Shown: in pieces, positions 22,956 through 33,400 of the stretch
Layout of the letters: each line of letters opens with the position of its first letter
How positions within the stretch are numbered: position 1 is the first letter of the stretch
Assembly: GCA_910589415.1 (NCBI GenBank)
Contig: OU342633.1
Span: 41,236,210-41,300,209, forward strand
Direction of reading: 5' to 3'
Origin: Malachius bipustulatus
Taxonomy: Eukaryota > Arthropoda > Insecta > Coleoptera > Melyridae
DNA length: 64,000 nucleotides
Program-made: the position numbers and the translations under genes
The notes under the pieces: model-generated
What the model was told of the DNA's origin: nothing
Database searches by the model: none
The model's input: only the letters and a program-made list of their open reading frames with translations

Positions 22956-23640
22956 GATGGTTATTTCGATATGTGCAGTCTTTGAGATTAGTATTTGATA
23001 TGCATTTCTAATTGCTAATTGCAGGTTTATGAACTATACAGCTGTAATTTAGAATTTGCTAGGCGAAGGCACTGTCTATAATCTGCTGAGAGACGCTATC
23101 AATCAACTTTAGGTAAAGGGTAAAGGTAAAACCACCTTTAATCTATAGCATCTAGCCTTATTCTATCTAGTAAGCCTTGGAAACTACTAAAATTAAGGGC
23201 ATGATTTAATCAACTAATGGAACACTTTTACAACTCAATTATAATAATTACATTCCCTTTCCACGAACATTTTGAGATTGATAATAATTGAATAATTAAT
23301 AAATTACACTAACAACTTCTACTCTTCTACCACAGCAAGTATTCTACTAGTTTTATTTTAGTTTTTTACTTTTTTGAGACTCGACTTCTCGACTATATCA
23401 ATTTGGAGGTTAAGTACCTTTTTTTAACAATACGCATGAGCACTTTTGGATGTCACACGCTCACACGTCACGTTATTATTAATGGGATTTTCAGGGATTT
23501 CCCGGGCGTCTACGTTCTCCACATCCAGCTGGCCATCCTATGATACAACCAAATATGTTTATACCTGAGACAAGGAAACTTATCATAAAAAAAAACCTAT
23601 AAGGCAAGGCTTTTATACCTTCTTATTATGGAATGATTGT
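22956..23640. other. Upstream flank of pelle
   Basis: AT-rich sequence 5' of pelle that probably holds its promoter. There is no convincing TATA box or further exon. Nothing else recognised. Confidence 0.3.
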
Positions 23641-23644
23641 ATTG

Positions 23645-24150
23645 TGTCGATGTACAACATAGGAACCTGTATTACCGACACTGACGCTTACTAGGGTAGC
23701 GCATTCTCATTCTCTCAAAAAGTTGGGAATGTCAAATTTAACTTCAAAAACGTCAGATTTTACATGAACGTACAACTGTCTAAAAATTCACATAATTTGT
23801 TAATAATAGAGAGATATTGCAGACACAAATAACGTCTGGCAGTATTAAAGTTGACGTTATTTTGACATCAGAGCATGCGTAGATGTACTTTACAATAAGG
23901 TAAACCATAATACAGTGCTTCATATTTAAAAGTCCCGCTAACTTTTACCAAATATAACTTTTAGTGACACCAAGTCATGCTTGGCGGCGCTGCTAAAGTT
24001 GTCGCACTAGGGAACCTGCATTACTGACAGTACTGACACTAACTGGTAAGCGCCAGTGTCGGTAATACAGGTTCATTATGTCGCACTAGGGTAGGGAACC
24101 TGTATTACCGACACTGACGTAGAAAGCGTAGTGTCGGTAATGCAGTAAAT
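23645..24150. repeat. Cluster of GTGTCGGTAATACAGG-ended repeats
   Basis: The 17-19 bp motif GAACCTGTATTACCGACAC or its inverse occurs at about 23667, 24012 (diverged), 24060, 24095 and 24130. The block 23660-23800 is an inverted, diverged copy of the unit found twice in tandem at 10266-10908. The arrangement suggests several nested or tandem insertions of a short element whose ends carry this motif. Confidence 0.7.
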
Positions 24151-24947
24151 GCAAAAAAAAACTACCATGTATTTCTATTCTGCGCTAATCTTAGCGCAAA
24201 TGAATGCTCCATGTTTACCATCGAACTCTATTCAACGGAACTGAAAAGGACTCGTGCATTACTCTACGGCACCAAAAACGTGTAAGGGGCAGGAACTATA
24301 CTGAAGTATTGTCGTTGCAGTTCGGCTTTTGTATTTCACGCTTAATCAAGGTCGTCACGTTTCTCAAGTGTTTATTCTCTCATGCGATTCTCTGTCATTC
24401 TCTCTCACTCTCTTAGCCAATGCTATCATGCGATCATAGGAAAAGATGGGTATACTGCACTAGTGCGTGTTGCCTAAAAATATCTCGTGGTACGTTATTT
24501 AATCATTGCGAGTCCTTTCCAGTAGCCTAGAGTTCAATAATGTTTACTAATTCCTATCTGTCAGCTTTCAATCTGTCACGTCACAATCATGTGACATTAT
24601 GACTGTCAAACATGTGGCGCAATTCAAATCTTGCGCGCTTATTGAAACTCTTTATTTGTGTTATTGCATTGTGTTATTATTTATTTATTGTCATGTTTAT
24701 GTTCGTTTCCTTCATTACTTAACTTCATTTCATTTCATTCATTCATCGTTCTTCTTGATCGCGTGGTGTGGTGCCGGTGCGTGATATTTTCATTATTTCG
24801 GTCTTTTTCAGAGACTTGTTCCTGTTATACTTCACGTTCATGGTTTTCTTTCTAAAAACAACGTCGTTAAAGTGAGTATTTTTAGTTCAAATTTAATTAT
24901 AATTGCTTTAATATTGGCCTGCATAGATAGGTAATATCAAATAGATA

Positions 24948-26397
24948 ATGGAGTTCTTGGAGTTTTTGGACGAGGATGAGATTATGGCAGCAGCAGTAAT
25001 AATGGATGAGGATGAAGCTCAAGAGTCAGCCAAAAGAAGAAGAACGAGAACACAACATGAAAATCCATTCACATTGCCAGAAAGGCAATTTGTTCAATAC
25101 TTTCGTGTCACAAAAGACCTGGCTCGATACATTATTGAGCTGATAACGCCGTTTGTTAATCAACCAACTCGAGCGTCTGCACTTGACACAGAAACCAAAG
25201 TGAGTACCTACACACATAGAGAATGATATCTTGACCTATATAATTTCAGCTTCTTATCGCGTTGTATTTTTTTGGCTTTGGAAGCCATCAAGAGATTACT
25301 GGCAGCAATCTATTCACAGCTGTCAGTCAATCCTCTGTTAGCAGGGCCTTGGAAGAGGTGTGCAATGCCCTGAATAACCGAGTTATTTTTAACGAGTGGG
25401 TTAAATTCCCCAACAATATGCAAGAATTGCAAGCGATTAGGCAAAGGTATATATTATGTATATTTATTTATAACGAATAAATATATCAGTGCATAGCTGC
25501 AATTAATAACAATCTTGAATTGTATTTTAGGTTCCATGAAAAATACAATTTTCCCGGCATAGTGGGCTGCGTTGATTGCACCCATGTGGCGATCGCCAAG
25601 TCAGCAATCAATGCAATGAACGACCCAATGAGACCTGAGCATATGTACGTTAATCGGAAAGGTTACCATTCAATTAACGTGCAATTGGTAATAATAACTT
25701 ACAATTTTATTGAAACCATTCCCTAATAAAACCTTTTTTTTTCAGATCTGTGATCTAGACTTAAGGATCATCAATGTAAATGCTCGGTTTCCTGGAAGCA
25801 CACATGATGCTCATATCTGGCGAAAATCTGCTGTATCACATATGATGGAGCAAATCTTTCGGGAAAATAATGATGATCTATTTTTATTGCTGGGCGATAC
25901 AGGTAAGATTTTTAAATCCAAGATCAATGTTGGCAAATAATTGTCTACATGTTACATGTGTTGATACAATATTTTAATAAATTATTTTGTTTCTTTCTTC
26001 AGGTTACCCACTTCAACCGTGGTTGATGACACCGTTAAGGGATGTGCAACCAAATACCCCCGAGCAACGTTTCAATGATTCGCTCGCTTCAATCAGATCG
26101 ATAATTGAACGTTGCATTGGTGTCTTGAAAAATAGATTTAGGTGTCTTTTGAAAGACAGGGTGTTGCATTACTCACCTGTAAAGGCTGCAAAAATAGTAA
26201 ATGCCTGCGTTGTGCTCCATAATATGTGCGTAAAGTTCAATGTGCCTGTTCCCGAAGTAAATGAAGACCTGGGTGACTTGGGCATGTATGACGATTTACA
26301 GGGTGATGAAGGTGATGCAGCAGATGCTAGTGAAAATGCAGACTTGGCATTTGCACAGCAACGGCAAAGGCAGATAATACACGATCATTTTAGATAA
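24948..26397 (+). CDS. PIF/Harbinger transposase (HARBI1-like nuclease)
   Basis: Five exons (24948-25199, 25250-25446, 25531-25687, 25746-25902, 26003-26397) join in frame to 385 residues with short GT-AG introns. The N-terminus is acidic, then a helical region (FRVTKDLARYIIELI) leads to the DDE_4 nuclease. Catalytic residues are D165 in GCVDCTHVAI, D223 in PGSTHDAHIW and E290 in IIERCIGVLKNRF. LLLGDTGYPL and CVVLHNMCV complete the family pattern. No stop or frameshift is visible. Harbinger elements normally also carry a Myb/SANT-like gene needed for transposition; I see none nearby. I could not find matching terminal repeats, so the element may be incomplete at its ends or the gene may be host-kept. 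Confidence 0.9.
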
Positions 26398-26827
26398 GTA
26401 GGTACCTAGTTTGAAAAAGTAAAAGTGAATTTGTTTTTGATATTTTTTTATAATTTAAAGTGATAAGTGTAAGTAATTTTATTGAATACCCACATTTTAC
26501 TAGGTCAAATATTTAGTTAAATTCTGAAAGCATTCAAGTTAATTTTTAAGTTATACATAAGTATTTTGTATTATTTTTGTGTTAATATTTATTTTAGTAT
26601 TATTTTTGTATTATTATTAGTATTTTAGTATCATTAGCGACTAAGCGTATTTTTGTTGTGTCATAAAGCTGATATATTGATTTTAGACGCGAAGTTATAA
26701 CTTGTACACACACAAATTTTTATATTCCCTGTAGATTCTTCTTACTTCCTTTTCAATGCTCTTTTTAAGATGATAAATCAGTGTACCATTTCTTCTAAAA
26801 TCATCTTTCTTTTGTTTGCTTGGTATA
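26398..26827. other. 3' flank of the Harbinger-type gene
   Basis: AT-rich sequence with low-complexity TATTTTTGTATTATT tracts. No terminal repeat or exon is found. Confidence 0.4.
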
Positions 26828-27477
26828 CAGTGTGTCTCCGGATGGACCTAACTATACTTATAAACTTCCTTATTTTGCATCTTAGGAAAAAATTCATTCT
26901 TTAGAAAAAGTTTTGCTTTATTTAGAATATCTTAAGCCGCTGTCAAAATTTCTAAATAATATACAGGGTGGATACACTTAATTTATTAAAGTTTTTACCA
27001 TGTACAAAAGTTTATACAAAACTTATTCCACATGTTGCCCTCCTAACGTTACAGATTTTTCATTAAGTGATCTAAACTTTTCAAATACTAGATGAATGGT
27101 TTCTTCATTTATGCGCGCTATAGCTTCCGTAATTTTTTGTTTCAAAATATCTTCATCATGTTGCAAATCATGCTCGTAAACTTTCTATTTAAGATATCCC
27201 CACAAAAAAAGTCTAATTGAGTAATGTCTGGAGAGCGAGGAGGCCATCTCATAGGACCGAACTGTCCAATCCATTTATTAAGAAAATGTATAAACTTTTG
27301 TAACATGGTAAAAACTGTAATAAATAATTATATCCACCCTGTATATTATTTCGAAATTTTGACAGCGGCTTAAGATATTCTAGATAAAGCAAAACTTATT
27401 TTAAAGAATTACTTTTTTTCCTAAAATGCAAAATAAGGAAGTTTATAAGTATAGTTAGGTCCATTTGGGACACACTG
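26828..27477. mobile_element. Palindromic MITE carrying a nested mariner derivative
   Basis: Inverted arms of about 132 bp (26828-26960 and 27345-27477) match closely: CAGTGTGTC ends, GGACCTAACTATACTTAT, AAACTTCCTTATTTTGCAT and TTAAGCCGCTGTCAAAATTT. TA flanks both sides (26826-26827, 27478-27479). The centre is occupied by a second TA-flanked element at 26964-27341. Confidence 0.85.
26964..27341 (-). mobile_element. Mariner-like deletion derivative nested in a palindrome
   Basis: The ends are CAGGGTGGATA with inverted counterpart TATCCACCCTG, plus shared TTTTTACCATGT, and TA on both sides (26962-26963, 27342-27343). The minus strand keeps the C-terminal end of a mariner-type transposase: GPMRWPPRSPDITQLDFFLW then GYLK, a stop, and KVYEHDL...INEETIHLVFEKF. 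The N-terminal two-thirds is absent, so it cannot be autonomous. Confidence 0.82.
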
Positions 27478-27679
27478 TATAATCAACTAGAGTACAGCTC
27501 AACCGATATTTCATAAGCTAAAATTCTTGCAAGTGTGCTACGTCACTATCTCGAAAATGCAAGCTGACTGCACTTACCGCCGGCCGGAAAGACGTCTTTC
27601 ACCAGTGTAAATCTTGCAGTTAGCTAACGCATTTACATGCCTTGAATCTGAACGGTGATTTATTGAGAGCGCATTTTTT

Positions 27680-28942
27680 GTGAATTATTTTAAAGTTTTT
27701 TGTGAAAGGAAATCAATGGAGGGAAAAAATAAAAGAAAGGAATTTGATTCCCAGTCGAAGACTATTGTGTTCAATGTATATAATTATTTTAAGACAATTT
27801 TTCCAAATGAAAATAAAACTGAATTAAAAAACCGTGTTGTAGCTGCTACCGGAGTATCTCTATCAACTATAAAGAGAATTGTGAGTGAAAGTGTTGATTT
27901 GCTGAGTTCAAATAATAATGACAATGGCAAAGTAAACTTCAGTTCTCCTAGAAAACGTAAAAGGACTCGTACAAAAACCAACATACCGGAATGGGAAAAA
28001 ATGGATATTAGAAATATGATTTATAATTTCCATAAAACAGAAGGATGTCGAGTTACTCTCACACAGTTACAAGAAAAATTAAGTGCGGAATACGACTTTT
28101 CGGGAAAACGTACCTCCTTGAATACAATTGTCCGAGAACTTGGATTTACATGGAGGAAAACAAAGAAAAACCGGCGTTTACTTATAGAAAAAAATGATAT
28201 TCGTGCACTACAGCTGAATTATCTAGATAAAATAAAAGATTACAGAAGCGTAGGTAGACAGATTGTCTATTTAGATGAAACATATATTCATGCTGGCCAT
28301 ACTAGTTCGAAAAGTTGGACAGACAACACCAGCAAAGGTTTACTGTCAACCATATCAAAAGGAAATCGATTGGTTATTGTTCATGCCGGAGATGAAATGG
28401 GTTTCATACCTAATTGTCTGTTAATTTTTAAATCCGGAGACTACCACGATGACATGAACTCGGATAATTATGAGAAGTGGCTTACAGAAAAGCTAATTCC
28501 CAATCTTCCCCCCAATTGTATTGTAACTGACAATGCACCATATCATAATATACAGCTACAAAAAGCACCAAACTGCAACCCAAGAAAATCGGATATGGTA
28601 GACTGGTTAATAAGTAAAAATATACCTTTTGCGCCGAATTTGCGTAAGCCCCAGTTATATGAAATCGTTAAAAATAATAAAAAACGACACATTATGTACA
28701 AATTCGACCATCTGCTGGAACTAAATGGGCACGTTCCTTTACGGCTTCCACCCTACCATCCGGATTTAAATCCAATTGAAATGATATGGGCTCAAATTTT
28801 AAAAACGATAGCCAAGAAAAATGTTCTATTCAAATTAGACGCTGTGAAAATTCTGACAGAAGAAGAATTTTCATCAGTTACTGTTGAAGACTGGACGAAG
28901 TGTTGCCAACATGTAATTAAAGTAGAAGACAATTACTTGTGA
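27680..28942 (+). CDS. IS630/Tc1-mariner-type transposase with DD82E spacing (Sailor-like)
   Basis: An uninterrupted single-exon frame of 420 residues; M13 is an alternative start. The N-terminal third is a helix-turn-helix region (NRVVAATGVSLSTIKRIVSE) followed by a basic stretch (PRKRKRTRTKT) and a second HTH (TSLNTIVRELGFTWRKTKKN). The DDE core has D199 (QIVYLDETYIH), D284 (IVTDNAPYHN) and E367 (HPDLNPIEMIW). Exactly 82 residues lie between D284 and E367, against 34-41 in usual Tc1/mariner. This spacing fits the Sailor group as I recall it. No stop or frameshift is seen. I could not identify terminal repeats in either flank, so element limits are open. Confidence 0.88.
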   Translation: MNYFKVFCERKSMEGKNKRKEFDSQSKTIVFNVYNYFKTIFPNENKTELKNRVVAATGVSLSTIKRIVSESVDLLSSNNNDNGKVNFSSPRKRKRTRTKTNIPEWEKMDIRNMIYNFHKTEGCRVTLTQLQEKLSAEYDFSGKRTSLNTIVRELGFTWRKTKKNRRLLIEKNDIRALQLNYLDKIKDYRSVGRQIVYLDETYIHAGHTSSKSWTDNTSKGLLSTISKGNRLVIVHAGDEMGFIPNCLLIFKSGDYHDDMNSDNYEKWLTEKLIPNLPPNCIVTDNAPYHNIQLQKAPNCNPRKSDMVDWLISKNIPFAPNLRKPQLYEIVKNNKKRHIMYKFDHLLELNGHVPLRLPPYHPDLNPIEMIWAQILKTIAKKNVLFKLDAVKILTEEEFSSVTVEDWTKCCQHVIKVEDNYL

Positions 28943-30474
28943 TAACAAACTTGCTAAAACTCTTAAACGCTTCTCCCCGTATTTGCAAATTCTTTGTTTT
29001 TATATCTCAACTGTCTTGCAATGCTGTGTTTAGCCCTTTTCTTAACTTTGCTGAAGTTCACGATCCCAGTCTTCTTGACTTTCATTTTCAATTCCCATGT
29101 TCACATCTTCTTTTTCAAAATAAGTCCCTACCATGAGTACCATCATTGTCTGAAGAATCGTTGCTTGGAATAAAATCCACTCTTGCCCGAGTGCTTCTTA
29201 CAATTCAAACACAGATTTTCCTTTCATTGGGAATTTTTATGATTCTCCATTTTAACTTCCAACACGATACAAGAGCAGGTTCAAACGATACAATGAAATT
29301 CTGACCATAAACTTGCTGGCAATAAATCAAATGGTACAGTGTTGAAGCTTGTTAAAATATTTGAACATGATTGGATTATAAATTTTGTATTTTATGTTTA
29401 AAGAACAATTGATCAATGTTTTCCAAAATTTGTTTGTTTTCTTTTAATTAAAGCGATTGTTTGGAAATGAAATAAATTTAAAAAAAAGAAAAAAAATGGA
29501 AAAAAAGATGATTGTCTAGTTTTGGATTATCTACAATAATTATAAAATAAATAATAAACAATCGTTTTTAAGCTTTTATTCTTCAATTGCAAATTACACT
29601 AGTAACGACTAGTTTTAACAGTGCTGCTATTGTAATATTTGCACCTTACCTTACTACACCAGGGTAGAAAATCTACCTAGACAATAATAATTTATAAAAC
29701 TTTCAAGATATTACCGTACAAATAGTATTTACTGCTCAGAAATATACAACAAATATGGTGCCATTATTAGAAACTTTCTCTTTGCCCCATTTTCACTTAA
29801 TTTATTAACTTACTCTAGGACTAAATTCTTATTGACAGTGAGCTTAATTTTATTTTAGTTAAGAATACCTACGTTTCTATTCAAGTAAAATGTGGTATGT
29901 TTGAAAAAACTTATAAAGAGATTGGTATATGGTCCCAGTATTACAATAATAATAATAATTAATAGATAGAAATGGTTTATGTTACACACAGGGTGGTAGG
30001 TATGCTAAAATACGTAAGTCGATAAAACAATCTTTGGTAGTCAGTGACTAATAAATTTATAAACAATAATTTTGGCACTAAAACTTAATTTCGGCTATTA
30101 CTAATTACAATATAACAACTATTAACATTACTAGGCCTTATCGCACGATTATAAAATCAAATTTCAAGTCAAATCTATAAAAATTATTTAAAATTAAACT
30201 GACATTATATAAATAAAAACAACTTTCAGATCAAATTACAGTAACAATCTATATCTATCAATCTTCTACTATCCCAGTTTGGTAACATCACGTAAAGACA
30301 AATGACACTCCTCTCAACATGTCAAATGTCTGTCATCACCCGACCATTTACGGTTAATTCGTTCGTACTCATACTCATATAAACAACTTGCATTGCTACT
30401 AATTACTTAAAATATTTATAGGAATAGATAATAAATTAATTCGTGTCTTTGCAAGTGACTAGATGAGTGAATTT
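28943..30474. other. Spacer between the DD82E gene and AGPAT
   Basis: AT-rich sequence with A-rich low-complexity near 29480-29510. The left part may belong to the transposon and the right part probably includes the AGPAT 3' UTR. No exon recognised. Confidence 0.35.
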
Positions 30475-33400
30475 TTAACGGAGAGTGTCCATTAATTCCT
30501 TATTCGCCTCTTGGAATGTCTTCGTCATCACATCTCTCGTCTGTTCGATCAACTTCTCCATGTCGTCCAAGGTCAACCCTTTTGTTGGTATCGGAGGCAA
30601 AGCCGTCACCAACACTTTTCCTAAAATAAAAAAATCAACAAAAGATCCCAACTGCAACCTAAACGAACAAACTCACCATGATCGAATCGTTTGTTTTCTT
30701 TATCTAAGAAATAATACTGGCTAAAAACCACCGGCAAAACAGGTAACTGCGTACTTATAGCCATATGGAAGGCACCTTTCTTGAAAGTATGAATTTTACC
30801 GTCGCTCCTCCTTGTACCTTCCGGGAACACCCATAATTTAATCTGGAAAAAGACCGTTTCACACAATGACGAATATCAGCCGCGATAATTTACTTTTTTT
30901 TCTCCGATATGTCCGACCGCATCGTTGACAATGTTCCTCGCTTCACTCTGGACTTTCGAGTGGACTCTCGGGATGAAAATCAATCCGCTCAGCCAGGCCG
31001 CTAAGCCAAACGGGCCGCAGTATAACAGGGTCCGTTTGGCAACTACCGTGCATTTGTCCATTATGTGCCATATGTCGAACATCCCTGAAAAATTATAACA
31101 GTGAAAGTGGCTATAATAGGACCAGAAAAAAAAACTATTCAGATTCAGAAGATTATTAAATTAATGATTTACGGCCATAATCAACACTTAAACTATAAAA
31201 AGGATCACCAGACTAACTCTTTTAAAATAAAAAAGAGGCATGGGCAAATTTTTTATTATATTATCCAAAGGAAGATGTCCCAACTTTCTAGAATCTGACA
31301 AGTCAGGTAATTGCCAGGTTAGGTACCTCTTTTTTGAAAAAAATATTTTAATAGAACAAAGGTATTTGATGTAACTCTTGCAAGTCCTAGTTCACGAAAT
31401 GTTCAAATACTCAACAACAGACCTCTGTTTACCTTCACAGAGCCAGTAAACTATTTTTGCTATCAGACAGTCAGGTACAGGTACTGAAGTCAAATTTATT
31501 AAAATTACTGCAACATCTAGAAACGTCGAAATAATAAGCTACTAAATCGCGACTTTACATCATTACTACTACCGAATTCCATGTAGCTATCACCACACTG
31601 ACGTCACAGGCTGCGCGCCCACATACCTTGTTTATTTGTATCATGTCTTCATCATAATTTTATATCTCAAGGTACTCTACCACGGACGACGGTAAATGAC
31701 AAGTTACAACGACAATTTCTGTAGGTTCGTTCTGTGTGATGAATTACTGTGGAAGCGTTCACAAACAACCAGTTCCTGTTCATAATAATAATAAATTGTA
31801 TTATTAAATTTATAAAGGTGCGCAACTGACAGTTTATATAACCTAATACATAGTTTTCACTTTTCAATTATTTTTTCCTCTTTTTTTCTTTATCGAACTA
31901 AGATCGTTGATAAAATGAAACACTCGGGCTAATATAATTTTGGTTGTTAGACACACACCAACGTCAATTTGTATTTATGAACGCACCATAGTGCCTACTA
32001 ATTTTGACGGTCCAGTAGCCGTTGCCAACAAAAAACATGACGTCACGAAAACAACTTGGAGAGTAAACAAAAAAACGGCCTTGCTTAGTTTATCTAATAC
32101 CTATAATAGCCTTAATAACTCTCCTTCTCGATCACTGTCATAAATTTTGGAACTAATGGGAGATGTAAGTATGCACGCATTACTTATCTTCATTATGCAA
32201 GCGTATTCGTTACTCAAATAGAATCATTAAAATCTTGCTTTAAACCTTCAATTTTTTGACCCCTTTACTCAAGAATAAAATATTACATGTGAAGAATATC
32301 TAATTTATAATATAATATCGAGTTTATTTACATATCAAAATATCGATCGTCATTATCAAGATGTCGATGTACCTATTATACCTCATGCATATTAGGTATT
32401 TTATCTGGAAAAACAATAAATGTATGAGTGTTGTTATTTTGGATAGAACCTGAATATAAAATATTAATTAGTCCTGACCTCACTTCCATGGCATATTCAC
32501 GATTAGTGAGTAGGTACATATAGGTAAATAGATACGTTGTTTTGTTATAAACTTATCTTTTACGCGTAAAAAATAATTAGCTATAGGTAGGTACACAACT
32601 GACTGACCATTTGAAAGTAGGTACGAGTGAATTTTTCAAATTTTGTCATTATCCCACTGGGCAAGATAATTATTATTATAATGATTATTTCAATACTACT
32701 TGTAGGTATAGGTATTATAAATATATACCTACAAATTGGAAGTTTCCAGTCTTTTAGGACGTCAAAACATAATTTACTCCATGACTGTCCATAATTCCTA
32801 CTATCAGCGTATGGGCTATACCTAACTATACTTATTATTCATAAATTATTTATGAAGGAGGTTAAATAATAATTGTTCATTTATTTACTTCTCCATTTTG
32901 ATAAGAGTAGTGTGTCACCTATTTTTAGGTGAAAAAAGGGGAACCTTTTAAATAGATTATCAACAACACATAATTCTCTTTTTTTTTGCTTGAAAACAAA
33001 TTTCAAGACTTAAATAATCGATAGATCAAGAGGCATAGTTTTCCCATGTGACCATTTATGGTTTACCAATTTACCAATCTTTCGTCGTCTTGAGAGATTT
33101 TTAAATTTTTTTTTGTTTTTTATTTTTTAAATGTTCCGGTAGCGAGAGGTGGTGAAGTCGATTTTGGCGGATTATCCTGAGAATGTAAAGAGGATGAAAA
33201 CGACGCCATGAGTACGATGGTAGCGCATCAAATAAAATTAGTCATTCAGTAATAAAGAATATTTTAGCATTTATTTAGGCATACTAATACATAACCCAAA
33301 ACATCCCCTAAAACTTCGAGATGCGCCTTACATCACATAATCGTCTCTGCGACTTTCGAGAAGAGAATGATTCTTAAATTCCCAAAAATCAATCCGCTGA

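Noticed and set aside
24204..24855. Short plus-strand frames upstream of the Harbinger-type gene
   Set aside because: They do not join in phase to the transposase and have no family features; the region is probably its 5' UTR or promoter.
31627..31720. Possible alternative first exon of AGPAT (donor AACAAG/gtatgt, nearby TGACGTCA)
   Set aside because: A transcript from here would omit the exon carrying NHQSSID, leaving no active enzyme. Only the donor resemblance supports it.
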